Source of the DNA: Motiliproteus sp036964625
GTDB lineage: Bacteria; Pseudomonadota; Gammaproteobacteria; Pseudomonadales; Balneatricaceae
Assembly: GCA_036964625.1 (NCBI GenBank)
Contig: JBALTG010000124.1
Coordinates: 1-13,815 of the forward strand
Direction: 5' to 3'
Length of the DNA stretch: 13,815 nucleotides
Shown one piece after another: positions 7,170-13,815 of this stretch; position 1 is the first letter of the stretch; every line of letters starts with the position of its first letter. The notes below the pieces were generated by a model. It ran no database searches. It was not told the origin of the DNA and saw nothing but the letters and a program-made list of their open reading frames with translations. Position numbers and translations under genes: made by a program.

Positions 7170-7198
7170 AGCCTGCTGGCCGAAACAGCCAGCAGGCT
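7170..7198 (+). terminator. Strong hairpin between tssC and hcp (partial terminator or mRNA processing/stability element)
   Basis: AGCCTGCTGGC and GCCAGCAGGCT form a perfect 11-bp stem around the 7-base loop CGAAACA. The stem is followed by ATTTCTAG, a poor uridine tract, so termination would be partial. It sits 32 bases after the tssC stop and 38 bases before the hcp ATG, too little space for a complete new promoter plus leader downstream of it. Protecting the 3' end of the tssABC message or the 5' end of hcp mRNA, or attenuating transcription, are the likely roles. Confidence 0.7.
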
Positions 7199-7236
7199 AT
7201 TTCTAGTAACGACGAGAAAAAGGGAAGGAAACGATC

Positions 7237-7722
7237 ATGGCTATGGACATGTTCATCGAAATTGATGGTATCAAAGGCGAATGCGTGCTCGACAAATCGA
7301 CAGACGCAATCGATGTGCTTGCCTGGAGCTGGGGCTTGAATCAGTCAGGCACCATGCATACAGGCACTGGCGGTGGGGGGGGCAGAGTGGATGTACAGGA
7401 TATTTCATACACTCAATGGCTCGAAAAGTCGGCCCCTCGCTTGATGCAGGCCTGTAGCAAGGGAGAAGAACTCAAAGAGGCAAGGCTGATTATGAGAAAG
7501 GCAGGGGGAAAGGAGCCTATAGATTACTTGGTAATCACCATGAAACCTGTATTGATCTCGTCCGTTTCCACAGGAGGCAGCGGGGGTGAAGACCGGCTAA
7601 CGATGAATGTCACTCTGAATTTCGCCGAGGTCAAAGTCAGCTACCAACAACAAAAGAGTGATGGTTCCAAAGAGGGTGGTCCGATTGATTACCAATGGGA
7701 CATTGCCAAGAACAAAGAGTAA
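7237..7722 (+). CDS. hcp: Hcp, T6SS tube protein (TssD)
   Basis: A 161-residue Hcp that forms hexameric rings stacked into the inner tube and secreted with effectors. It matches the Hcp1 type: MDMFIEIDGIKGE at the start, IDVLAWSWGLNQSG (24-37), a glycine-rich loop, VDVQDISYTQWLEKSAP, ARLIMRKAGG, then SSVSTGGSGGEDRLTMNVTL and YQQQKSDGSKEGGP near the end. No signal peptide and no C-terminal toxin fusion is present. The ATG at 7237 has GGAAGGAA about 6 bases upstream, a good ribosome site for a highly expressed gene. Hairpins flank it on both sides (7170-7198 and 7733-7748), which would allow a separate, more abundant hcp message than the rest of the operon. Confidence 0.98.
   Translation: MAMDMFIEIDGIKGECVLDKSTDAIDVLAWSWGLNQSGTMHTGTGGGGGRVDVQDISYTQWLEKSAPRLMQACSKGEELKEARLIMRKAGGKEPIDYLVITMKPVLISSVSTGGSGGEDRLTMNVTLNFAEVKVSYQQQKSDGSKEGGPIDYQWDIAKNKE
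7375..7382. repeat. G8 homopolymer within hcp
   Basis: Eight consecutive G bases encode part of the Gly5 loop of Hcp (GTGGGGGRVD). A one-base slip would frameshift hcp after about 48 codons. Related Hcp1 proteins also have a glycine-rich loop here, so the tract may be only a by-product of codon choice. Confidence 0.85.
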
Positions 7723-7732
7723 CCGATTGTGT

Positions 7733-7750
7733 ATCAGCCTTAGCTGATTT
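7733..7750 (+). terminator. Small hairpin after hcp
   Basis: ATCAGC-CTTA-GCTGAT is a perfect 6-bp stem with a 4-base loop, followed by TTTAAAT, 10 bases after the hcp stop. It is weak as an intrinsic terminator because the stem is AT-containing and the U tract is short, but could define the 3' end of processed hcp mRNA. The next gene, tagJ, begins 30 bases further on. Confidence 0.4.
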
Positions 7751-7779
7751 TAAATCCAATTAACATCGAGGCGCATGCC

Positions 7780-8592
7780 ATGGAGTCACCACCGCAGGGT
7801 TTTCAGGAAGACCTTGCTGCTGCATTGGAACAACTGCAACAGCAAGTCCGTGCTGAACCTGCTGACGTCAAGCACCGCATCTTTCTGTTCCAGTTGCTGT
7901 GCCTGATGGGTCAGTGGGAGCGTGGTCTGAAGCAGCTCGGTTTATGTGCCGAAATGAGTCCGGGTTGCCTGCCCATGGCCCAGGCCTATCGCGAAGCCAT
8001 CCACTGTGAAGCCTTCCGGCAAAGCGTCTTTAACGGCGAGCATTTAGCCATCGTTTTGGGAGAGCCGCCTCGATGGTTGGTGCTGATGATGCAGGGGCTG
8101 CAAGCGGAGGCCGCTGGGCATCATTCTCAGTCGGCCGCCTTACGGTCAGAGGCACTGGAACTCGCCCCGACAGTGGCTGGTTCCATCAACGACCAGCCTT
8201 TCGAGTGGATCTGCGATGCCGACTCCAGATTGGGACCAATCATGGAGATGTTGATCAACGGGCGTTACTTCTGGGTGCCATTTGAGAATATCAAGCGCCT
8301 CAGTCTGGATCCGCCTGCCGACCTGCGGGACCTGATCTGGATGCCTGCGCAGTGCCTATGGAGCAACGGTGGTGAATCGATGGTGTTGATACCCTGCCGC
8401 TATCCGGGTACCGAGCTCAGCGACGATAACGCCCTGCGCATATCCCGCAAAACCCTCTGGCTGCCGCAGCCCGAAGGGGCCTACCACGGCTTGGGACAAC
8501 GCATCCTGACGACTGATGTCGACGAGTATCCCCTGATGGATATTCGCAGTATTGAGTTAGAGTTGGCGCCCCTGGAGGACGAAAGCCAATGA
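7780..8592 (+). CDS. tagJ: TagJ, T6SS accessory protein (ImpE family, HsiE1-like)
   Basis: A 270-residue ImpE-family protein. The N-terminal third is helical and TPR-like (DVKHRIFLFQLLCLMGQWERGLKQL, quoted discontinuously: the block spans about 29-53). The rest carries the ImpE signatures FEWICDADSRLGPIMEM, GRYFWVPFENIK and DLIWMPAQC. In P. aeruginosa the homologue HsiE1 binds the N-terminal helix of TssB and is a non-essential accessory linked to the sheath and ClpV; that role is inferred here from family and position. The ATG at 7780 follows GAGG by 8 bases; another ATG at 7775 is in a different frame. The last four bases overlap the tssE start as ATGA, so the two are translationally coupled. 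Confidence 0.93.
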   Translation: MESPPQGFQEDLAAALEQLQQQVRAEPADVKHRIFLFQLLCLMGQWERGLKQLGLCAEMSPGCLPMAQAYREAIHCEAFRQSVFNGEHLAIVLGEPPRWLVLMMQGLQAEAAGHHSQSAALRSEALELAPTVAGSINDQPFEWICDADSRLGPIMEMLINGRYFWVPFENIKRLSLDPPADLRDLIWMPAQCLWSNGGESMVLIPCRYPGTELSDDNALRISRKTLWLPQPEGAYHGLGQRILTTDVDEYPLMDIRSIELELAPLEDESQ

Positions 8593-9092
8593 GCGCGGCG
8601 CCTCATGGAGAAAAGCTGCTTCCATCACTGCTGGACAGACTGACCGACGAACACCCTGAACTCAGCCATGAAAGCGCTCAACACCAAAACCTGTCGCTCT
8701 CTCGGCTGCGCGAGGCATTATTACGGGACCTCGCCTGGTTGCTCAATACCACCAACCTTCAGACCGCGACCGACCTGAGCAGCTACGAAGAGGTACAACG
8801 TTCGGTGGTCAATTTTGGTATTCCCGAGTTTTCCGGCGTCAGCGCGTCAACGCTTGATGTGCCTCGAATGGAGCGGGCCCTACGCACCGCGTTGCTAAGC
8901 TTCGAACCCAGGATCGCCAACAGCCAACTATCAGTCAGGGTGGTGGCGGATGAATCCAAGCGGCACCAGAACTCCATCGCATTTCTGATCGAAGGCGAAA
9001 TATGGGCGCAACCCGTTCCCCTGAGCCTGCACCTGGAAACCGAAATGGATCTGGAAAGCGGAAACGTCGTCGTCAAGCAGAAAGGACGGTAA
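8589..9092 (+). CDS. tssE: TssE, gp25-like baseplate wedge protein
   Basis: A 167-residue gp25-like protein, a baseplate wedge component that nucleates sheath assembly. An N-terminal LLPSLLDRLTDEHPE is followed by LREALLRDLAWLLNTTNL (40-57), SSYEEVQRSVVNFGIPEFSG (64-83), and the family hallmark FEPRI with E106-P107-R108, then LSVRVV. These are standard TssE features and all are present. Start ATG overlaps the tagJ stop by four bases (ATGA), with GGAGG upstream inside tagJ at a long spacing of about 10 bases, which favours coupled translation. The stop lies 24 bases before the tssF start, with a 9-codon leader ORF in the gap. Confidence 0.95.
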   Translation: MSAAPHGEKLLPSLLDRLTDEHPELSHESAQHQNLSLSRLREALLRDLAWLLNTTNLQTATDLSSYEEVQRSVVNFGIPEFSGVSASTLDVPRMERALRTALLSFEPRIANSQLSVRVVADESKRHQNSIAFLIEGEIWAQPVPLSLHLETEMDLESGNVVVKQKGR

Positions 9093-9094
9093 CT

Positions 9095-9124
9095 ATGCCT
9101 GAATCAGGGGTCGGTTATGGATGA
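9095..9124 (+). other. Possible 9-codon leader ORF overlapping the tssF start
   Basis: ATG at 9095 opens MPESGVGYG and stops at TGA 9122-9124, overlapping the tssF ATG (9117). It has its own AAGGA about 8 bases upstream, at the end of tssE, and begins 2 bases after the tssE stop. It could pass ribosomes from tssE to tssF. Chance is a serious alternative for such a short frame. Confidence 0.25.
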
Positions 9125-10988
9125 AGGTTTTCTCAAATATTACAACCGTGAACTTCGTCATATCCGGGAGATGGGCGCAGAGTTCGCAGAGCAATACCCC
9201 AAAATTGCAGCACGTCTGGGCGTCGATAAAAACGAATGCGCTGACCCCTATGTCGAACGCCTGTTGGAAGGTTTCGCTTTTATGGCGGCACGGGTTCAAC
9301 TGAAGATCGACAGTCAGTTCCCGGTCTTTACCCAGCACCTGCTGGAAACGATCTACCCCCACTACCTGGCTCCCGTTCCGGCGATGGCGGTCGTCCAGTT
9401 CAATCCCCAGCCCAACGACGATGCCTTGGGTGAGGGTATTCAGATACAACGAGGTACCGCACTCCAAAGCGTCAATCATAAAGACTCCAAAACCACCTGC
9501 GAATTTCGTACTGCTCAAGCCGTCACCCTCTGGCCACTGGAGCTGACGGAGGCCAGATACTTCCCCAGCGCCTCAAGCCTGGTAGCCGTCGGGGTGAAGA
9601 AAATCCCAGCGGTTAAAGCGGGCATCAGGCTTCGCTTTCATACCACCGCGGGGCTCGCTGCAAACCAGCTGTCGATGGACAGCATCCGGTTGTACCTGAC
9701 CGGCAGCGGGTCGCTGCCGATGAAGATCTACGAGCACATATTTTCCAATGCCCTAGGCACCTTGGTACGCCCCAAAGGGGGTCATACCCCCCGCCAGTAT
9801 TTCATCGGCCAAGCAGGCATTCAGCGGGTCGGATTATCAGCAGAGGACGCATTGCTGCCCTACCCACAGAGGTCGTTCGAGGGCTATCGGCTGCTGCAAG
9901 AGTATTTCTATTTCCCGGAACGCTATCTGTTTGTTGACCTAACGGGCGTACAAAAACCACTCGCCGATTGTGCCAGCACCGAGTTCGAACTGTTTATTCT
10001 GCTTGACCAGGGCAAGCCCGAATTTGAAGCCCTGCTGGATGCCGCTAGCTTTGCCCTGAACTGTGCTCCAATCATCAACCTGTTCAGCCGCCGTGCCGAT
10101 CGCATCTACCTGAACCGCAGTCAGACTGAATACCATGTTCTACCCGATCGCACCCGTCCCATTGATTTTGAGGTTTTTTCAATCGACCAGGTGCGGGGCT
10201 TCGGAACCAGCAATGAACCGCTGCAGGAGTTTTATCCCTATTACGCCGACAATGACAGTCGCTACCTTTCCGAAAACGGCGGCTACTATTGCCTGCACCG
10301 CTCTCCCCGGCTGCTCTCCAACAAACAGAAGCGCAATGGCACCCGCTCCAACTACATCGGCAACGAAGTCTACATCTCCCTGGTCGATGCCCGCGAGGCA
10401 CCCTTTCGCCACGACCTCAAGCAGCTCGGACTGGAGATCACCTGCACAAATCGCGACCTGCCTCTGCACCTGATCATGGGCCAGGGTCGCACCGATTTCA
10501 CCCTGGACACGGGGGTTCCCATTGACAGTATTCGCTGCCTTGCTGGCCCCACCAAGCCCAAACCAACCCGACCGCCGGGTGAAAGCCGCTGGCGGCTGAT
10601 CAACCATCTCTCCCTTAATTATCTGTCCCTGTCCGATACCGAAAAGGGTGCAGCAGGACTGAGGGAGTTGCTAAGCCTCTATGCCGATACCGATGACCGC
10701 AGTATCAGCCGCGAGATCGACGGTATCCTATCGGTATCGACCAAGCCCTTGGTTGCCCGGATTCCAACCCATGGCCCCATCACCTTCGGCCGCGGCCTTG
10801 AGGTCACCGTCACCCTGGATGAAAGCGCCTTCGAAGGTACGGGTATCTTCATGCTGGGGGCGATATTGGAACTGTTTTTTTCAAAATATGTTGCAACCAA
10901 TTCCTTCACTGAAACCGTGATCCGCTCCTCAGATCGTGGCGAGATAAAACGATGGCCAGCCCGAATCGGACTCACTCACAGACTGTAG
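9117..10988 (+). CDS. tssF: TssF, baseplate protein (VasA/ImpG)
   Basis: A 623-residue TssF, the main wedge protein of the T6SS baseplate, which assembles with TssG, TssE and TssK around VgrG. The family start YYNRELRHIREMGAEFAEQY (8-27) is clear, followed by PYVERLLEGFAFMAARVQLK, FTQHLLETIYPHYLAPVPAM, and near the C-terminus a R-L-I-N-H-L-S-L-N-Y-L-S stretch and GRGLEVTVTLDE, all typical. Length is normal. The ATG at 9117 is preceded by AGGGG about 6-7 bases upstream. The 3' end overlaps tssG by 37 bases, so the two are coupled, in line with the fixed complex they form in the cytoplasm. Confidence 0.97.
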   Translation: MDEGFLKYYNRELRHIREMGAEFAEQYPKIAARLGVDKNECADPYVERLLEGFAFMAARVQLKIDSQFPVFTQHLLETIYPHYLAPVPAMAVVQFNPQPNDDALGEGIQIQRGTALQSVNHKDSKTTCEFRTAQAVTLWPLELTEARYFPSASSLVAVGVKKIPAVKAGIRLRFHTTAGLAANQLSMDSIRLYLTGSGSLPMKIYEHIFSNALGTLVRPKGGHTPRQYFIGQAGIQRVGLSAEDALLPYPQRSFEGYRLLQEYFYFPERYLFVDLTGVQKPLADCASTEFELFILLDQGKPEFEALLDAASFALNCAPIINLFSRRADRIYLNRSQTEYHVLPDRTRPIDFEVFSIDQVRGFGTSNEPLQEFYPYYADNDSRYLSENGGYYCLHRSPRLLSNKQKRNGTRSNYIGNEVYISLVDAREAPFRHDLKQLGLEITCTNRDLPLHLIMGQGRTDFTLDTGVPIDSIRCLAGPTKPKPTRPPGESRWRLINHLSLNYLSLSDTEKGAAGLRELLSLYADTDDRSISREIDGILSVSTKPLVARIPTHGPITFGRGLEVTVTLDESAFEGTGIFMLGAILELFFSKYVATNSFTETVIRSSDRGEIKRWPARIGLTHRL

Positions 10989-11998
10989 CCTGGCTGCGCG
11001 AACTGGAAGCGCACCCCTACAATGCCGACTTCTTTGAGGTTCTGCGGCGCTTTGAAAACATCTACGCAGATAAACCCAGAATCGGCGGATCGGTCCGTGC
11101 AGCGGAAGACCCTATCCGTCTCAAGCAGACCCCTTCCCTGGCGTTTGCCCCCTCGGCCATCTCTTTTTTTCGCCCCGGAGACCAGGATCATAAAGACGAG
11201 CTCAGCTGTTATTTTTTTGGTTTGTTCGGCCCCAACGGCCCCCTGCCACAACACCTGACCGAGTACGCCCGGGAGCGACAGCGAAACCACCGCGATCCGG
11301 CGTTCAGCGAATTCGCCAACCTGTTCAATCACCGGATGTTATGCCTGCTCTACCGGGCCTGGTCCAGCAGCCAGCCCGCTCTGGGGATGGATCGTCCCGA
11401 CGCCAACCCCTACGATCTCTATCTGGGCGCCTTGATCGGAATAGGCACACCCGAACTACGCCACCGTAGCGCGCTGCCCGACTACGCAGCGCTTTACCGC
11501 GCCGGAATTTTTAGCTTAAAGACACGTCCGGCAGCTGGGCTCCGAAGTCTGCTTGCCGACTATTTCCAGCTTCCGGTCAAGATCCGAGAATTTGTCGGCA
11601 ACCGGCTGGCCATTGGCGAAAACAATCACCTGCGGCTGGGAAGCAATCCTAACAAGGGGATCTTGGGTAGGGATTCGCTGCTGGGCAGTACGATCTGGGA
11701 CTGCCAATCAAAGTTTCAAGTTGTCTGTGGCCCGCTGGATCTACCCACCTATAAAAGCCTGCTGCCCAACGGCCAGGCCATAGAGCGATTGGTCGCCATG
11801 GTGCGTCTTTACCTAGGCGACGAACTGGAGTGGGACCTGATCCTGCTACTCCATCCCGAACAACTCCCCTCCACCTGCCTTGGCAAAGGCCAGCAACTGG
11901 GCTGGACCAGTTGGCTGGGAACATGGCAAAACCAAAACACACCGCCCAGTGGCCGTTTTAATCCCCGGCAACAGGCAACAGGCAACCCCAATGAATAG
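10952..11998 (+). CDS. tssG: TssG, baseplate protein (VasB/ImpH)
   Basis: A 348-residue TssG (ImpH family), baseplate wedge partner of TssF. Visible signatures are AHPYNADFFEVLRRFEN (20-36), PRIGGSVRAAEDPIRLKQ (42-59), FGLFGPNGPLPQHLTEYA (89-106) and FNHRMLCLLYRAW. The C-terminal part has GNRLAIGENNHLRLG and LGWTSWLG, as in homologues. The ATG at 10952 lies inside tssF and has only a weak purine-rich site (GCGAGATAAAA), which suggests dependence on tssF translation. The last codons (RQQATGNPNE) come from a 7-bp tandem repeat and are likely an unstructured tail. A 38-base gap precedes clpV. Confidence 0.96.
   Translation: MASPNRTHSQTVAWLRELEAHPYNADFFEVLRRFENIYADKPRIGGSVRAAEDPIRLKQTPSLAFAPSAISFFRPGDQDHKDELSCYFFGLFGPNGPLPQHLTEYARERQRNHRDPAFSEFANLFNHRMLCLLYRAWSSSQPALGMDRPDANPYDLYLGALIGIGTPELRHRSALPDYAALYRAGIFSLKTRPAAGLRSLLADYFQLPVKIREFVGNRLAIGENNHLRLGSNPNKGILGRDSLLGSTIWDCQSKFQVVCGPLDLPTYKSLLPNGQAIERLVAMVRLYLGDELEWDLILLLHPEQLPSTCLGKGQQLGWTSWLGTWQNQNTPPSGRFNPRQQATGNPNE
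11967..11987. repeat. 7-bp tandem repeat (GGCAACA x3) at the 3' end of tssG
   Basis: Two perfect GGCAACA units and a third ending GGCAACC lie just before the tssG stop. Seven is not a multiple of three, so gain or loss of a unit would change the last few residues and the stop used. The affected tail lies after the conserved TssG sequence. Confidence 0.8.
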
Positions 11999-12009
11999 TG
12001 AAATGGATA

Positions 12010-12023
12010 GCATGTCATCATGC
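12010..12023 (+). other. Small hairpin next to the clpV ribosome site
   Basis: GCATG-TCAT-CATGC can form a 5-bp stem immediately before AGAGGA (12024-12029), the presumed clpV Shine-Dalgarno. It would leave the ribosome site exposed rather than sequester it. It is short and may be chance. Confidence 0.25.
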
Positions 12024-12036
12024 AGAGGATAGCCCC

Positions 12037-13815
12037 ATGGCAGAAATAAGCCGCACCGCCCTTTTTGGAAAACTTAACGCTCTGGGCTACAAAGCCATCG
12101 AGAGTGCGACGGTTTTCTGCAAAATACGCGGCAACCCCTATGTCGAGATGGTTCACTGGTTGCACCAGATTCTTCAGCTACCCGATTCTGACCTGCACCG
12201 TATTATCAAAGCGTTCAATATCGAGCCGTCACGCCTGGCAACCGACATCACCGACGCCCTGGATCGGTTGCCCAGGGGTTCTACCAGTATCTCCGACCTC
12301 TCATCCCATATCGAAGAGACCGTCGAGCGGGGCTGGATCATCGCCACCCTGATGTTTGGCGATTCCCAGGTCCGTAGCGGCCACCTGATCACTGGCATGC
12401 TGCAAATACGCAGCCTCAAAAGCGCCCTGCTCAACATCTCGTCCGAATTCTCGAAGATTAGTCTGGATACCCTAACCACCCGGTTTCAGGAAGTGGTCGA
12501 TGGATCACCCGAAGAACGCATGCATGCCCAGGATGGCTTCCAGGTCGGCGGTGGCGTAGCCCCGGGCACCGCCAGCGGCTCCATGGCCCCGGCGCAAATG
12601 GGCAAGCAGGAAGCCCTGGCCCAGTTTACCGTCGATATGACCGAACAGGCGCGTAATAGCGAGCTGGACCCTATCGTCGGACGCGATAGCGAGATCCGCC
12701 AGATTATCGATATTCTGATGCGCCGCCGCCAGAACAACCCCATCCTCACTGGCGAGGCGGGGGTAGGTAAAACAGCGGTGGTCGAAGGCTTTGCCCAGCG
12801 CATCGCTTGCGGCGACGTGCCACCCGCGTTGCGCGATGTCACGCTACGCTCACTGGATGTCGGCCTGCTGCAGGCCGGTGCCAGCATGAAGGGCGAATTT
12901 GAAAACCGCCTGAAACAGGTCATTGAGGAGGTTCAGTCCTCCGAGCGCCCCATTATCCTGTTTATTGACGAAGCCCACACCCTGGTCGGTGCTGGCGGCG
13001 CAGCAGGCACCGGTGATGCCGCCAACCTGCTCAAACCGGCACTCGCTCGCGGCAACCTGCGCACCGTAGCCGCCACCACTTGGGCCGAATACAAAAAACA
13101 TATCGAGAAAGACCCCGCCCTGACCCGTCGTTTCCAGATGGTGCAGGTGTTCGAGCCGAGCGAAGAGAAAGCGATGCAGATGATGCGTGGCATGATCTCG
13201 ACCATGGAGCAACACCACCGGGTGCAGATCCTCGACAAGGCCCTGGAGGCCGCCGTCCGATTATCCCATCGCTATATCCCGGCGCGGCAGCTGCCGGATA
13301 AATCGGTCAGCCTGTTGGATACCGCAGCGGCCCGGGTAGCGATCAGCCAGCACGATGTCCCCCCCGAGGTGGATGACATCCGCAAAAAGATCCAGGCCCT
13401 GGATACCGAACGGGCAATCACCCTCCGGGAACAGGAGATGGGGATCGATATTGGCACGCGACTGGTTCGGGTGGACCAGGCCCTGGACCAACAACACTCA
13501 GCACTTAGCACCCTCGAACAACGCTGGTCGCAAGAAAAGATACTGGTGGACGATATCCTGGCGCTCCGCGCCCAGCTCCGCGACGAAAATCATCCTCAAC
13601 AGCAAGCCCCAGCAGCAGCTGAAACCGCTGACGTTACTGACATGACTCAAGAGCCAGACACCCATGCAGCGGGCACTACCGACAATGCCGACAAAGCTGA
13701 AACGCTGCAACGGCTGAGTGCACTGCAGGAGCAACTGCGCGAACTGCAAGGTGAGTCACCGCTGATCCTCCCCACCGTCGATGATCAGGCCGTCGCTGCT
13801 GTGGTACAAGACTGG
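12037..13815 (+). CDS. clpV: ClpV (TssH), AAA+ ATPase that recycles the sheath (3' end beyond window)
   Basis: The frame is open from ATG 12037 to the window end, giving 593 residues of a protein usually near 850-900. ClpV unfolds contracted TssB/TssC sheaths for reuse. The Clp N-domain occupies about residues 5-160 (SRTALFGKLNALGYKAIESA at the start). After a glycine-rich linker (about 168-185) comes AAA domain 1, with NSELDPIVGRD, Walker A GEAGVGKT (239-246), Walker B IILFIDEAH (306-314) and arginine finger LTRRF (362-366). The coiled-coil middle domain begins near 440 and includes an Ala/Gln/Asp/Thr-rich stretch at about 516-555 that looks disordered. AAA domain 2 begins near the edge and its ATPase motifs are not visible. 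Ribosome site AGAGGA lies 7 bases upstream of the ATG. ClpV rather than ClpB is supported by the operon and the N-domain. Confidence 0.97.
   Translation, partial: MAEISRTALFGKLNALGYKAIESATVFCKIRGNPYVEMVHWLHQILQLPDSDLHRIIKAFNIEPSRLATDITDALDRLPRGSTSISDLSSHIEETVERGWIIATLMFGDSQVRSGHLITGMLQIRSLKSALLNISSEFSKISLDTLTTRFQEVVDGSPEERMHAQDGFQVGGGVAPGTASGSMAPAQMGKQEALAQFTVDMTEQARNSELDPIVGRDSEIRQIIDILMRRRQNNPILTGEAGVGKTAVVEGFAQRIACGDVPPALRDVTLRSLDVGLLQAGASMKGEFENRLKQVIEEVQSSERPIILFIDEAHTLVGAGGAAGTGDAANLLKPALARGNLRTVAATTWAEYKKHIEKDPALTRRFQMVQVFEPSEEKAMQMMRGMISTMEQHHRVQILDKALEAAVRLSHRYIPARQLPDKSVSLLDTAAARVAISQHDVPPEVDDIRKKIQALDTERAITLREQEMGIDIGTRLVRVDQALDQQHSALSTLEQRWSQEKILVDDILALRAQLRDENHPQQQAPAAAETADVTDMTQEPDTHAAGTTDNADKAETLQRLSALQEQLRELQGESPLILPTVDDQAVAAVVQDW

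Noticed and set aside
10179..10607. 142-codon minus-strand frame antisense to tssF
   Set aside because: Shadow of tssF; no ribosome site or domain that would support a gene.
12850..13218. 122-codon minus-strand frame antisense to clpV
   Set aside because: It overlaps the Walker B and arginine-finger region of clpV, so the frame is explained by codon bias of that gene.

Overview
The window is part of a type VI secretion system (T6SS) locus from a proteobacterium, most likely a gammaproteobacterium. The evidence is a set of proteins with the hallmark motifs of TssA, TssB, TssC, Hcp, TagJ, TssE, TssF, TssG and ClpV, in the order I recall for the Pseudomonas aeruginosa H1-T6SS left operon (tssA-tssB-tssC-hcp-tagJ-tssE-tssF-tssG-clpV). 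Hcp closely resembles P. aeruginosa Hcp1 as I remember it. Base composition is moderately GC-rich in genes and AT-rich in the one large intergenic region. I cannot name the genus.

Layout. The left part (1-3639) is on the minus strand and reads right to left: vgrG (3639-1465), a small DUF6484-type gene (1375-908), then a DUF2169 gene (877 to beyond base 1, cut by the window edge). A 302-base divergent intergenic region (3640-3941) holds the probable promoters and several palindromic or repeated motifs. The right part (3942-13815) is one plus-strand run: tssA, tssB, tssC, a strong hairpin, hcp, a second small hairpin, tagJ, tssE, tssF, tssG and clpV. clpV is cut by the right edge after 593 codons, inside the middle domain.

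How the genes work together. TssB and TssC form the contractile sheath around a tube of Hcp hexamers. TssA primes and coordinates tube and sheath polymerisation. TssE, TssF and TssG are baseplate wedge parts. ClpV recycles the contracted sheath, and TagJ is an accessory that binds TssB in related systems. VgrG is the spike on the tube tip. DUF2169 proteins act as effector-loading adaptors next to VgrG genes. The DUF6484 protein looks like a stripped-down VgrG, with an OB-fold-like segment plus a spike-tip segment, and no described role is known to me. The membrane complex (TssJ, TssL, TssM), TssK, a PAAR protein and any toxin-immunity pair are not in the window.

Most interesting points: the mini-spike resemblance of the DUF6484 protein to VgrG; the hairpins on both sides of hcp; the repeat-built VgrG needle; and the operator-like motifs in the divergent region. 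No RNA genes, CRISPR arrays, insertion sequences or other mobile elements were seen.
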